Notes: generated from the letters alone by a model not told the origin. Positions 30,673 through 40,054 are shown, counted from the stretch's first letter. The stretch is 64,000 nucleotides of DNA from Symbiodinium natans (GCA_905221605.1 CAJNDS010002195.1:516940-580939), one strand, 5' to 3'. Made by a program: numbers and translations.

Positions 30673-33600
30673 ATGAGCAAAAATATTAAGCGTAACACGA
30701 GAGCACTACAAACAACCTACGACAACTACAAAAATCGCCTCACACAAGGCACCAGAGAAAAAATACAAAATCTAATTAACTTTTATGAAGACCGTAAAAT
30801 AGCGCAATTCACCACCGCGGACAATTTAATCAGACAGTTTACAACAGCAAAAACCGACAAACAAAAAACGAAAGCAAACACAGCATACGACAAAATCCAC
30901 GACAAACACCACGACAAAGAACCACTCGGGCAACGAATGCGGGAAGCAAAGAAGGAAAACAAAAGACGAAATAGCACCAGCATCTACTCTATAGATGTAA
31001 TGTTTTATAAATTAAAGTTAGAAAAAGACAACGCTATTAAAACCGCTTTCAAAGACCACAAAGGCCGACCTTTAATTTATTTTTGGAAAGAACCTAAAAG
31101 CGCAAATGTAACATCCACCAGATACATAGAGGACTTGGTTGGGAAACGAGTTTTTAGATATGATAAAGAAACTAAAAACACATTTACAAAGTTAATGGAT
31201 ACACTCAACACAGACCCAGTTTTAGAAGATGACCTATATCATACAGCGCAATATATGGAATGTATTCAAATTAAAAGCCTTGAGCGGGTAGATGGTGATA
31301 CAGACTTTAAACCAGAACAGGAGAAATTAACAAATACCGCAAATTTAAGTATGTATAACATCTACATCCAAACGCCTTTAGACCCCGAGTTTGAAACCTT
31401 TAAGGAAGCAATAAATGTAAAGCATTACAAAGAAAACGAGTGTTGGTTTAACACCATAACCGATTGGTATAAGGACACACTAATGGGCGAGAAGAGAAGG
31501 GAGAAGAACAGATTAACAAAAGAAAGTATGTTAAAACTGATGAATAAGACCGAAGAGGATTTCAAAACGAACGGGGCATCAATACAAGATATGGTGCCGG
31601 TGTTTGAACACTACGGTATTCAAGTAAGGATATTTAACTCATTCATAAAGCCGATTTTCAAATACTCACCGACTAAATACAACCACCATATACCAACATT
31701 ATATGCCCTAGTTAAAAACAATCATATCTACACAGCAAACGACAACCTACAAATGTTACGACAAATGGTGGCCATCTGCGAGAATCAAGATGTAGCTGTT
31801 AAGGCTTCCCCCGATTACCATATAAATGAGAAAGACGAACCCACAGAATGTAAAATGATACAGTCATTAAATGACCTTAAGAAGTTCAGAGAGAAAGACC
31901 ACTATACGCTAATATATGATGGCAATGATTTGACCCATTTGTTTTACGAAAGCAAGATGGCAGGGTATGAACCGCAAATCCAGTTTAGTGGGTGTATCGT
32001 TTCCGATTTATATTTTAAATTCTACATAAAAAAGAAGAGCATAAGATACAGGATTAAAACACAAAACTTAGTGACGAGTTCCGTTGATGGAACTATAACG
32101 GTAAGGACGGAACAGATTTACAACAATATGTCTAAAGCAATGTATGAATTCAATAAGGCATTGTTTAACCCCTTACATAAATCCTATTACAACGAAACCG
32201 ATATACAAATTCTGAAGGAATGCCGAACAATCCCGCCAGTGGGAGAAATAAATAAATTCTACAAGGTGTTTAACCAAAGAACCGAGAAATACGACAAATA
32301 CGGGTTTATGCCTGAAACCACCACCGAAATAGATGTAAGAAAAGCTTACACCCACGCCTTCAACCAAATTACCGAGATTCCCGTCTTTAATCAGTTTGAT
32401 ATATGGAAGCATTTCAATTACAAAACCCACGATTACAGTAAGTTTCACGAACTGACTTTGTTTTTAGTTAAACCTAAAGAACAAGCGTTGTTTTTTAATA
32501 AGACACACTGTTTAGTCTATGGTAAGTTTCTAAAGCACTACGCCGACAAATGCGAAATCTTATATTACAAAGAACCTTCTAGAGTCTATAAGGTGAATTA
32601 CACGAAGCTTATTAAACAGTTGTGGGCAACCGAAATATCAGACCACTTCCCAGAAGATGCTAAAATCAAAAAGCTTATAGCAAATGTAAATTTCGGATTG
32701 TTAGAGAAAGGAACGAACAAAAAATCTAAAAGCTTTGCCTTTGACAGCCTTCGGGAAGCATTGTATTATCAACAAGAAGTGGGAGGAAAAATTAACAAAA
32801 TCACCGGATACGACGAAGACGACAAAGAATTGGACAGAAAATATTACTGCTTAACAGTGACCGATAGAGTGGCATTAAGAAACGGATATACTTACATAAA
32901 GGAGTTACTTCTACAAATCCATAACCATAAAATACAAGAGGATTATACCAAATTAATAAATAATGGTGTTGATGTGTGGAGTGTTAAAACCGATGCCTTT
33001 GTAATTAGGCACGAGCACTTAAGCAAAGCAAAGAAAGCAATAGCATTTAACAACAATATCGGAGGATGGAGACACGAAAAAGGTAAATCAATAATCCCAC
33101 CGACAGAGCAACACAAAATGAAAGAAAATACATTAACGATTATACCAGAATATGCCAATGAAACACTAGAAATTAAAGACGAGTGGGACACCAAAAGCAT
33201 CGCAAAACAAATCACGCAACATAGCCCACTTATTATAAGAAGTAAATATGCGGGTGGTGGCAAATCCCATATAGCGAAGCATTTCAGCAAGTTAGGCTAT
33301 AAAACATTGTTTGTAGTCCCCCAGAACAGCTTATCACAAAATATAGATGATGAAGCAATCACTACAAATAAATTCTTTGCTATTCCTGTTGGCGACGGGG
33401 AGAAACTGCCAGAGTTTGACCATAGTAAATTTAACTGTATAGTGTTTGACGAGATTTATATGAATAGTTTATATATACTAAATAGAATACGAGAGTTCGT
33501 TAAACAACATCCCGATAAAATTATCGTAGGAGCGGGAGATGTTAAGCAACTGCCCCCGATTGAAGACTTAACCAATACCAGAAAGCCCGATGAATACGCT

Positions 33601-34521
33601 GACGACTGTATCAACCAAATATTTAAATACAATATGATGCTTAAGGTTTGTAAGAGGTTAGGGGCGAAAGACGACCCAAAAGCAAACGAGAACCGCAACA
33701 CCTTGAACCGTATGTATGACGACATGTGGATAAACCGCATTCCTATAACCGACTTTGTAAGGAAATATTTTAAAACAACTGGTGACCTAATGGCATCCGA
33801 GAAGAACATAGCATATACCAACATAAGATGTAAATATGTATCCAACTACATAAGAAGCAACCTAGGAAAAACTGATAAATACGAAGTAGGGGAAACGCTT
33901 ATATGTAGGAAGTATAAGAAGGTTGGGAGCACTAAGTTTAATGTTAATTATCGGTTTAAAATCGTGAATATATCGGGCAATGTAGTTACCTTAGAGAACA
34001 TAAAATCAAAAGATAGATACACCACCGACATTTACACTTTAGATAATAATTTTAGATACGACTACTGCGCCACTTGCCATTCTGCGCAGGGGGCATCAAT
34101 CAAAGGCAAAATAACTATCCACGAGTGGGAGAAGTCGTATTTAGTAAGCCGTGAATGGATATGGTGCGCCTTAACGAGAAGCACTGATTTTAATGATGTT
34201 TTGTTTTACGAAGGCGCTACTAACAATGGAGAGCTAAACGAAGAAAATCTACACCGATATTTAACAAATAAAATTAAAAACTATAAGCTACAGGATGAGG
34301 CGAAGAATAGAACAATAGATGAGACTAAATATGTTGATACCGAATGGTTTATGAAGAGGTTAAACGGAAACTGCCAGAACTGCGGTTGTCGCTTTGAGTT
34401 TGATGTGGTCAATGGCTATTTGACGAATAACATAACTGCCCAGCGAAAAAATAATGAAGTCCCGCATTACAAAGATAACTGCGAGGCTTGGTGTAAATTA
34501 TGTAATTGCTCTGCGAAATAA
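30673..34521 (+). CDS. polB-hel: PLV family-B DNA polymerase fused to SF1 helicase, with N-terminal Cys/His domain
   Basis: 1282 residues from the first ATG at 30673. Polymerase motifs: A at 553-558 (IDVRKAY, D554), B at 667-675 (KLIANVNFG, K-x3-N-x2-F-G), C at 772-775 (KTDA, D774, one acidic pair residue replaced by T). The palm is followed directly by an SF1 helicase: Walker A AGGGKSH (K864), Walker B VFDEIY (D926-E927), motif III GDVKQLPPI (956-962), motif V HSAQG (1136-1140), and motif VI CALTRS (R1169). A C-terminal zinc knuckle starts at C1234 (CQNCGC) and ends CKLCNC. The N-terminal part has ECWFNTITDWY (C257), an HH pair at 338-339 and KNNHIY (H351), possibly a cysteine-hydrolase-like fold; that is speculative. 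An exonuclease domain is not evident. The protein would combine synthesis and unwinding during viral replication. Confidence 0.92.
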   Translation: MSKNIKRNTRALQTTYDNYKNRLTQGTREKIQNLINFYEDRKIAQFTTADNLIRQFTTAKTDKQKTKANTAYDKIHDKHHDKEPLGQRMREAKKENKRRNSTSIYSIDVMFYKLKLEKDNAIKTAFKDHKGRPLIYFWKEPKSANVTSTRYIEDLVGKRVFRYDKETKNTFTKLMDTLNTDPVLEDDLYHTAQYMECIQIKSLERVDGDTDFKPEQEKLTNTANLSMYNIYIQTPLDPEFETFKEAINVKHYKENECWFNTITDWYKDTLMGEKRREKNRLTKESMLKLMNKTEEDFKTNGASIQDMVPVFEHYGIQVRIFNSFIKPIFKYSPTKYNHHIPTLYALVKNNHIYTANDNLQMLRQMVAICENQDVAVKASPDYHINEKDEPTECKMIQSLNDLKKFREKDHYTLIYDGNDLTHLFYESKMAGYEPQIQFSGCIVSDLYFKFYIKKKSIRYRIKTQNLVTSSVDGTITVRTEQIYNNMSKAMYEFNKALFNPLHKSYYNETDIQILKECRTIPPVGEINKFYKVFNQRTEKYDKYGFMPETTTEIDVRKAYTHAFNQITEIPVFNQFDIWKHFNYKTHDYSKFHELTLFLVKPKEQALFFNKTHCLVYGKFLKHYADKCEILYYKEPSRVYKVNYTKLIKQLWATEISDHFPEDAKIKKLIANVNFGLLEKGTNKKSKSFAFDSLREALYYQQEVGGKINKITGYDEDDKELDRKYYCLTVTDRVALRNGYTYIKELLLQIHNHKIQEDYTKLINNGVDVWSVKTDAFVIRHEHLSKAKKAIAFNNNIGGWRHEKGKSIIPPTEQHKMKENTLTIIPEYANETLEIKDEWDTKSIAKQITQHSPLIIRSKYAGGGKSHIAKHFSKLGYKTLFVVPQNSLSQNIDDEAITTNKFFAIPVGDGEKLPEFDHSKFNCIVFDEIYMNSLYILNRIREFVKQHPDKIIVGAGDVKQLPPIEDLTNTRKPDEYADDCINQIFKYNMMLKVCKRLGAKDDPKANENRNTLNRMYDDMWINRIPITDFVRKYFKTTGDLMASEKNIAYTNIRCKYVSNYIRSNLGKTDKYEVGETLICRKYKKVGSTKFNVNYRFKIVNISGNVVTLENIKSKDRYTTDIYTLDNNFRYDYCATCHSAQGASIKGKITIHEWEKSYLVSREWIWCALTRSTDFNDVLFYEGATNNGELNEENLHRYLTNKIKNYKLQDEAKNRTIDETKYVDTEWFMKRLNGNCQNCGCRFEFDVVNGYLTNNITAQRKNNEVPHYKDNCEAWCKLCNCSAK

Positions 34522-34555
34522 TTATCAAAAATATGTTTTCAATAATTATTTCTTT

Positions 34556-35335
34556 TTACTGGTTAAAACCATAATCTATTGTTGATGCTACACTTGTTGA
34601 ACTACTTAAAACTGTTGATGGTCGCGCGCTGTTGCTACTTCTTCTTGAACTATGGACGCTGTGAGGTGGCGAACTTCTTACACTTTGTGGTGGCGAACTT
34701 CTTACACTTTGTGGCGGTGTTACTGTTTGATAAACTGGTAGTGTTGGATTTCTTGAACGCCTTGACGACGAAGATGAACTACTAGATTGTGGAGGCGTTG
34801 GATTATTCTTATTACTTGCTTGAGCTTCTTCATTTTCTTCCTCTTCTTCATCTTCATTAGCACCACCGCCTAAACCGAAGAAGTTTGCTACTCTCCTTAG
34901 GTCTTCCATCATTTGACTAGGTTTAGGTTCTGAAGTATGGGATGATTTGGAAGTGCTACGACTGACATTATTAGGTAGCCCGCTAGGCATTGAACTAGGT
35001 TCTGACGGTTCCGACGGCTCCGATGGCGATGCGATACTGTTCTGTTTCAACATATACCTAAATGTTTGTGTCATTTTGTTTCTTCTATCCTTTAACATAC
35101 TTTCATAATCTTTAATTTCACTATCAAATATCCACCCTATACCTTCGAAATCTGGATAATCCGCTAAAACTCCCTTTTCTGCTGTTGTTATGCCACTTTC
35201 TCGTATATCTTCAACTTCATAACCTGTAGTATCTAAAAATGGGTTATACATACCTTTAATATAAACATCATCATCGGATGCTCTCCTTTTCCTTTTTGGT
35301 AGTTTATCTTTATATAAATTTAGTCGTTTATACAT
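34556..35335 (-). CDS. PLV low-complexity protein, unknown
   Basis: 259 residues, ATG at 35333-35335. The basic N-terminus (YKDKLPKRKRR) is followed by an ordered-looking region (DYPDFEGIGWIFDSEIKDYESML) and then a long Ser/Pro/Glu-rich disordered tail with repeated SEPSEPSEPS and PPQSVRSSPPQSVRSS segments. It is convergent with the polymerase gene, only 34 bp apart. It heads the leftward run of genes that ends at the minor capsid gene, so a virion role is plausible but unproven. Confidence 0.6.
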   Translation of the reverse strand: MYKRLNLYKDKLPKRKRRASDDDVYIKGMYNPFLDTTGYEVEDIRESGITTAEKGVLADYPDFEGIGWIFDSEIKDYESMLKDRRNKMTQTFRYMLKQNSIASPSEPSEPSEPSSMPSGLPNNVSRSTSKSSHTSEPKPSQMMEDLRRVANFFGLGGGANEDEEEEENEEAQASNKNNPTPPQSSSSSSSSRRSRNPTLPVYQTVTPPQSVRSSPPQSVRSSPPHSVHSSRRSSNSARPSTVLSSSTSVASTIDYGFNQ

Positions 35336-35355
35336 ATATTATAAGATAAGAAAAA

Positions 35356-36386
35356 TTAAGTTCCTGTCATAGCACCTATTGCTCCCTTTACTACTCCCTT
35401 TCCTACCTCCTGTAATCCTGCCGAAAGCGCAGATGATGCCGCCGACCCTGCGCTCGCTAGGAATTGACGAACAACGCCACCACCTCGTCTTTTCTTCATA
35501 TCCTTCCACTCTTTCACTTTCCGTTTTATCTTTTGTTGGTTTGCCATTGTTTGCCACTCACCACTATTCATATGACCTTGAATAATACCTGATAAATACA
35601 CTTTCTGTCTCATATCATTGGGTTCGTCTTCAACTCCTTGAATAACATCAGGCGTTAATAAATCACGATAGAACAACTGAAAAAGTATGCCATCAACTGT
35701 TATTCTATCATCTGTTAAGATGCTTTGAGCGTTATTATTAAAACTGAATACGCCCCTTTCATGAGATGTTAATCCTTCGTATTCGTCGTCTGGTATTAAT
35801 TCTTCTGTTGATACATCTTCTTCTTCTGGTGGTGTTTTCTAGTCGTGGCATATCTAACACGATTTAACATGTTATGAGTAAGTGTATCGTTTAACCTATT
35901 TACTGCTTGACTATGGCGTTGTCCCACCTCTTGTTGTCGTTGCTCTGTTTGTCTTCTTCTTTGCTCTGGTTCTCTTGCTAGGTATGTTCTAAAATCTACA
36001 TCTGAACCTATCGATTGAGGTGTAACCATTCCCGAGTCGCCTTGAACTGTTTCAATGGGTGTAGCACTTCCTGAATTGTTGTGGTGTCTCTCTAAATGAA
36101 ATGTTTGTCCGTTTTGTTGTGACTGTCGTTGTAGCATCATCTGACGCATTTGTCTATCCATTATTCGGTTTTGTTGTTCCTTTAATAATTCAACATGGTC
36201 GGCACCATCAAAGAAACTACCTTGCGGACTGTTCCTAAATTGCGTTGCCGTTCTGTCTGGGAATGGTCTTAATAGTTGTTGGTCTTCACCGATTAAACCT
36301 AAAATCTCGTTGAATGTAGGTTTTCGCTTCAATCCATATTTTTGATAAGGGTTTATTAACTCAAATCTTGCTGTTTTAGTTGTCAT
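35356..36386 (-). CDS. PLV virion-type protein in two frames (candidate -1 frameshift)
   Basis: The 5' part starts at the ATG at 36384-36386 and runs about 182 codons. Its N-terminus has a conserved-looking RKPTFNEILGLI and PFPDRTATQFRNS segment, followed by a Gln-rich region. At 35836 or so the frame would end in a Lys/Gln tail, but the -1 frame takes over at AGA AAA C and continues as PPEEEDVSTEELIPDDEYEG through VDGILFQLFYRDLLTPDV to an Ala/Gly hydrophobic tail (GSAASSALSAGLQEVGKG), stop at 35356. The second frame has no ATG before residue 60, so it depends on the first. Either programmed slippage on A-AAA or a one-base lesion explains it. The RKPTF...PDR pattern seems familiar from other PLV operons, but I could not check. 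Confidence 0.6.
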
Positions 36387-36422
36387 TAGTTTATATAAAT
36401 ATATTTAGATTAATATTTTTAT

Positions 36423-36758
36423 TTAAACAACGGTTAACTTTTTAAGTTCTTCAATTCGCTTTTTCATATGCTCTATACTTGAATGTGGTAAGTTCGGTCT
36501 ATGTAGTTCATTCATTAAACGGTCTAACTCTTGTTGGTAGTTCTTACGCTTGTTACTCTCTAACAGTTCATGTCTTTTAAGAAGACTACCCTCGTAACTC
36601 TCTCTTAATTTCATATGGTCTCTTAAGTGTTCTAAATAGCGTGTGTCTTGAAGTTCAAAGGGACTATATTGTTTAGTTGATGTGCTTATCTTAAAACCTT
36701 TAACGTCATCAGGGTGCTGTTTCTTTTTCATCTTTTTATTATACTTCCTAGAAAACAT
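36423..36758 (-). CDS. PLV small basic coiled-coil protein, unknown
   Basis: 111 residues from the ATG at 36756-36758. The N-terminus is strongly basic (RKYNKKMKKKQH), suggesting DNA or RNA contact. The rest is helical with heptad-like spacing (LMNELHRPN, MKKRIEELKKL). TCTAA lies 13-17 bases upstream of its start. It sits between the frameshifted gene and the zinc-finger gene in the leftward run. Confidence 0.6.
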   Translation of the reverse strand: MFSRKYNKKMKKKQHPDDVKGFKISTSTKQYSPFELQDTRYLEHLRDHMKLRESYEGSLLKRHELLESNKRKNYQQELDRLMNELHRPNLPHSSIEHMKKRIEELKKLTVV

Positions 36759-36783
36759 TATATATTTACTTTAGATTTTATTA

Positions 36784-37374
36784 TTATCGCCTTTTACTTC
36801 TTAATCCTCCTACAAACATACTCTGCGTTAAGGCATTTGCCTTCTCTCTTCTTTTATTCATATACTCTTGTTGTATCAGTTTAAAATTATCGTTAATAAT
36901 TTCTTGTGGTGATTTAATAACTGGCGGCGGTTCTGGTGCTCTTACTTGTTGTTTTACCTGTTGAAAATACGCCGGTTCGCTTTCCTGTGGTATAACTTCA
37001 TTATGTATAACTTCATTATGTATAATTTCGTTTGCGTATGTTGGTTGTTGTATTGCTACTGCCTTTGGTTTTGCCTTTGTCTTCGGTTTTGGTTTTATCG
37101 GTTTCTCCTCTAGTTTGGAGCATTTGTGTGAGTATCTTAAAGTCTTCAGCGTTAAGTTTGCTCCGCAGTCTTTACAATTAACCTTTTTGTTTTTCATCCT
37201 GTCCGTTTTGTTTTTAAACTCTTGTTCTGGTTCTTTGGGAGCTTCTTCCTTAACATCAACTGTTTTAACCTTTGGTTCGGTGACTGTTTCAATCTTGGTC
37301 TCTGGTTGTGGTTCGGGTGCTTCTTCATTTACTATATTGGTGACTTCTTCATTTTTATTATCTTCATCACTCAT
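36784..37374 (-). CDS. PLV zinc-finger protein
   Basis: 196 residues. Acidic N-terminal third (repeated Glu/Pro/Val), then a single treble-clef-like finger KVNCKDCGANLTLKTLRYSHKC with a C-x2-C and H-x-C arrangement at about residues 60-80, a Lys/Pro linker, a short duplication (IIHNEVIHNEVIPQ), and a basic C-terminus. Likely a nucleic-acid binding or virion-core protein; this is inference from composition. Only 25 bp separate it from the next gene. Confidence 0.65.
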   Translation of the reverse strand: MSDEDNKNEEVTNIVNEEAPEPQPETKIETVTEPKVKTVDVKEEAPKEPEQEFKNKTDRMKNKKVNCKDCGANLTLKTLRYSHKCSKLEEKPIKPKPKTKAKPKAVAIQQPTYANEIIHNEVIHNEVIPQESEPAYFQQVKQQVRAPEPPPVIKSPQEIINDNFKLIQQEYMNKRREKANALTQSMFVGGLRSKRR

Positions 37375-37466
37375 CTTATGTATTATTCTATATTATTTCT
37401 ATTTTTAATGAAATGGAAATAGAATAGATACTTAAAGATACTGATTATATTGCTACCTTATTTAAT

Positions 37467-38327
37467 TTATAAATTTACAAAGAGGAGACTAAAACTTATT
37501 GGGGTATTGTGAAAGTCTATTGTTTTGCCCCTCGCATCGGTTATTCTAAATCGTAAGCGCTTAAAACTTCTGTTACTAACATCTATAAAATCGTTCATCA
37601 AAGGAGGTGAGCTTGAAACCGTAACGCCTCCGACATTATACATCATGTTAATTTTCTTTATGATGGCGTTTGAAAAACTATTAGGCGCCGAATAGTGGTA
37701 GTCGCTTAACTCGCTACAAATGATATAAACCGAGTTAAAAGGGTTGAGATTAAATAAACCACTTGTCCATGATGTGTTGGTCATTGCTTTAATTTCATAA
37801 TTGCCTATTAGTTTGTTAATGCTCATTGGGTCATCAATTATATAAGACGGGTCACTGGGTGTTGTATTGTGCCATAAGATGCCCTTTAGTTCTTCATCAG
37901 TAGGAATTTTAAAACTAAAGGTGTTAAGTGTTATTGTGATTACGGCGTTTCTTTGGTCGCTGTCATAAGATGAAGTAAATAAGTCCGCTTGAATGTCGCT
38001 ATTTAAGGCATTAAGTTGTGTTATAATATTAGCGATTAATTGTGAGGCAAAGAAGACCTGATTTTTAACGTCAATCTTACAAAACCTTTCAATTTCACCA
38101 GTGCTAGTTTTATACAATATTAAGTAAAAGTATTGATAAAATCCTTCAGGGGTAGTATAATAACTTTGAGGTATTACTTCATCTGTTACATACATAACGG
38201 TATTTGGGAAGGTTTCTAAGTTTTCATTTAATTCAATTACAAAGTCACTACTTGAGTTGCTTTGAGACAGTCTTTCTCCACTATCAACAAACACCTTTGA
38301 ATAAGTCAATTTACGATTTGAAAGCAT
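37467..38327 (-). CDS. PLV probable minor capsid (penton) protein
   Basis: 286 residues, beta-rich throughout. The N-terminus SSSDFVIELNENLETFPNTV and the C-terminal FKRLRFRITDARGKTIDFHN followed by SFSLLFV match a pattern that I know from penton or minor capsid proteins of Polintons and PLVs (R-x-T-D-x-x-G, then ID, then a final strand). Size fits a single jelly roll with an insertion. It is divergently transcribed from the lipase-like gene across a 42-bp AT-rich spacer, and TCTAA lies 13-17 bases upstream. It would form the pentameric vertices beside the major capsid protein at 40076. Confidence 0.65.
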   Translation of the reverse strand: MLSNRKLTYSKVFVDSGERLSQSNSSSDFVIELNENLETFPNTVMYVTDEVIPQSYYTTPEGFYQYFYLILYKTSTGEIERFCKIDVKNQVFFASQLIANIITQLNALNSDIQADLFTSSYDSDQRNAVITITLNTFSFKIPTDEELKGILWHNTTPSDPSYIIDDPMSINKLIGNYEIKAMTNTSWTSGLFNLNPFNSVYIICSELSDYHYSAPNSFSNAIIKKINMMYNVGGVTVSSSPPLMNDFIDVSNRSFKRLRFRITDARGKTIDFHNTPISFSLLFVNL

Positions 38328-38369
38328 TATTAATTTATGTTAGAAAATTTATAATTAATATTATAATTA

Positions 38370-39320
38370 ATGGCAGGTGTTAATGTAGGCGTCAGAGTAG
38401 CGGAAATATTAAGAGGGTTACAAACAGCAAGAGCAGGAGGTGGGATAGCGAGAGAGGCAACGATGGAACAACAAGCGTTAAGAGGTTTTCAAGACGGGCG
38501 AGGTGGCATAACAAACATTCTAGAAGATGCTTTACAAGGACGAGGAAGAATCAATAATTCAAACACAGGAGCGGGAAAGCAGTAGCGTACGGAGAGAGCG
38601 CGAAATGAAAGAAGGGAAAGAGAGGAAGAAGCAAATCAAGAATTAACGCGAGAAGAGTTAAGAAAGAAGAGACTATTAACTAGAGCAGAGGATTTTAACA
38701 AACATTTTAATACATCGGTGGCACGATACGACCCTAAATACAGAGAAGTCGTTAATGTAGAAAATAAAAACAGCATTGATGACGTTAAGGGATTACAAAC
38801 TGCCTACGCTAGAAACACAGGATTATTCAAGCAAGGAAACACGCTATATATTTCAGGCACGGGCGGTAAATCTGGATTTGGTTCTAAAGTAAATGACGTT
38901 TTCAGTGATATATTTTTAATACCCTCTCATAATGTTCAAATGTCGGAGAAATACAAGGATGTAATGGCAGAGTTGGAGAAAAACCCAGACGTTACTCGTT
39001 TGGTGGGACATAGCCTTGGTAGTTCCGTTCTTCAAGAAATAAACAACAGGAACAATCAAAAGTATATAACAACGACTTATAATGCCCCTTTTATTTCCTT
39101 TGGTAATCGTCAGAAGAACCCACACGCGTTAAGATTTTCAAATAAAGGGGATGTAATCAGTGCTTTAGATAGGAACGCAATCAAAGTTGAAACAGGAACA
39201 ATAAACCCATCGGAGGCACATAAGTTTAAAAATATGACTACACAGGGTAGTTTTGAACAGGGAGTAGATGATAGCGCTCAAGTGGCAAGAAATACTCAAA
39301 TACAAAATTGGAATAAATAG
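38370..39320 (+). CDS. PLV class-3 lipase-like protein with in-frame TAG
   Basis: One frame of 316 codons is broken only by TAG at 38583-38585 (codon 72). The first part is Arg/Gly/Ala rich; after the TAG comes an Arg/Glu-rich helix, then the lipase domain with GTGGKSGFGSKVNDVFSD and the nucleophile elbow VGHSLGSSVLQEI (Ser at codon 215), then TTTYNAPFISFG. No good internal start exists before the ATG-free helix, so the protein would be either read through or truncated. A CAG-to-TAG change is the simplest lesion. The stop at the end is TAG followed directly by TAA. Lipases of this type are known in some PLVs and giant viruses and may act on membranes during entry or exit; that role is inferred. 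Confidence 0.65.
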
Positions 39321-39340
39321 TAATTATCTTTAATACTTAT

Positions 39341-39805
39341 ATGGTTGATTTTACTAAAGATTTTGTAAATGAACTCAAGACCTTTCTGAAATATCAAGAC
39401 GGGGAAAGAGACCCCTTATATTGGAGACAACTAGATAGTGAAGAACTACCTATAAAAGCAATACAACAAGTATTTAACGCTAAATACTGTAAAAATTGTG
39501 AGAAATGGAAATACAAGGAACATTTCAAGATTTATCCAGAAAATGCGGATGACGCGAGGAACGAGCCTCGCGGACGCGAGGAGCCTCGCGTGACTACGCG
39601 ACTACGCGACGACTTTAGTAAAGGCATATCTTCTTATTGCTTCAAATGTAACTTGGAAATTAATAAGTCTTATACTTATGAAAGAAACAGAAGTGAGATT
39701 TATAGAAGACTTCAAACAGATAAAACATATAAAGTAAAACCAAATGTATTAAAACGCTACAACATTGAATACGATGATTTTACCGGAAATTATGTATTGT
39801 TTTAA
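39341..39805 (+). CDS. PLV zinc-ribbon-like protein with GC-rich palindromic insert
   Basis: 154 residues. Two CxxC pairs (YCKNCEKWKYKEHF near residue 48 and YCFKCN near residue 104) resemble HNH-like or zinc-ribbon fingers that recognise nucleic acid. Between the pairs lies a stretch encoded by about 64 GC-rich bases (39549-39612) quite unlike the rest of the gene, keeping the frame open as NEPRGREEPRVTTRLRDD. Removing the stretch would bring the Cys pairs to normal spacing. Unknown function otherwise. It follows the lipase gene by 20 bp. Confidence 0.65.
   Translation: MVDFTKDFVNELKTFLKYQDGERDPLYWRQLDSEELPIKAIQQVFNAKYCKNCEKWKYKEHFKIYPENADDARNEPRGREEPRVTTRLRDDFSKGISSYCFKCNLEINKSYTYERNRSEIYRRLQTDKTYKVKPNVLKRYNIEYDDFTGNYVLF
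39553..39591. repeat. Twin GC-rich palindromes inside a viral gene
   Basis: CGCGAGG/CCTCGCG (39553-39572, 6-base loop) and ACGCGAGG/CCTCGCGT (39574-39591, 2-base loop) are followed by two ACTACGCG words. The same CCTCGCGAGG core appears at 52861-52870 at the right edge of the GC-rich insert. Confidence 0.75.
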
Positions 39806-39832
39806 TTATATAAAGTATTATATACTTAAATA

Positions 39833-39937
39833 ATGATGAAAAGTTCTTATAAACCATATAAAGAGTTAATACTAAACGGGAAGGCAAATAAGTTAAATAA
39901 CATAATACAAAGGGATATTAACAAAAAAAGATTATAA
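39833..39937 (+). CDS. PLV mini-ORF, 34 residues, unknown
   Basis: Lys/Asn-rich 34-residue frame starting with two ATG codons (MMKSSYKPYKELILNGKANK). It fills part of the 270-bp gap before the major capsid gene. Base composition cannot tell a real mini-gene from chance here. Confidence 0.25.
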   Translation: MMKSSYKPYKELILNGKANKLNNIIQRDINKKRL

Positions 39938-39938
39938 T

Positions 39939-40052
39939 ATGATTAAGGACATGCTAGAAGAGAAGCAAGAAATAATTATAAAAAATAATGATATTAAAAC
40001 AAAAAAGATTTTGCCACCTGAAACTGATAAAAAGAAATCTAAAAAATATTAA
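39939..40052 (+). CDS. PLV mini-ORF, 37 residues, unknown
   Basis: 37-residue Lys-rich frame (MIKDMLEEKQEIIIKNNDIK) starting one base after the previous stop. Tight packing suggests a real gene, but there is no other support. Confidence 0.25.
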   Translation: MIKDMLEEKQEIIIKNNDIKTKKILPPETDKKKSKKY

Positions 40053-40054
40053 AA

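Noticed and set aside
38718-39320. Viral lipase derived from the host lipase-like gene at 10 kb
   Set aside because: They share only the generic G-H-S-L elbow; the surrounding sequence does not align by eye.
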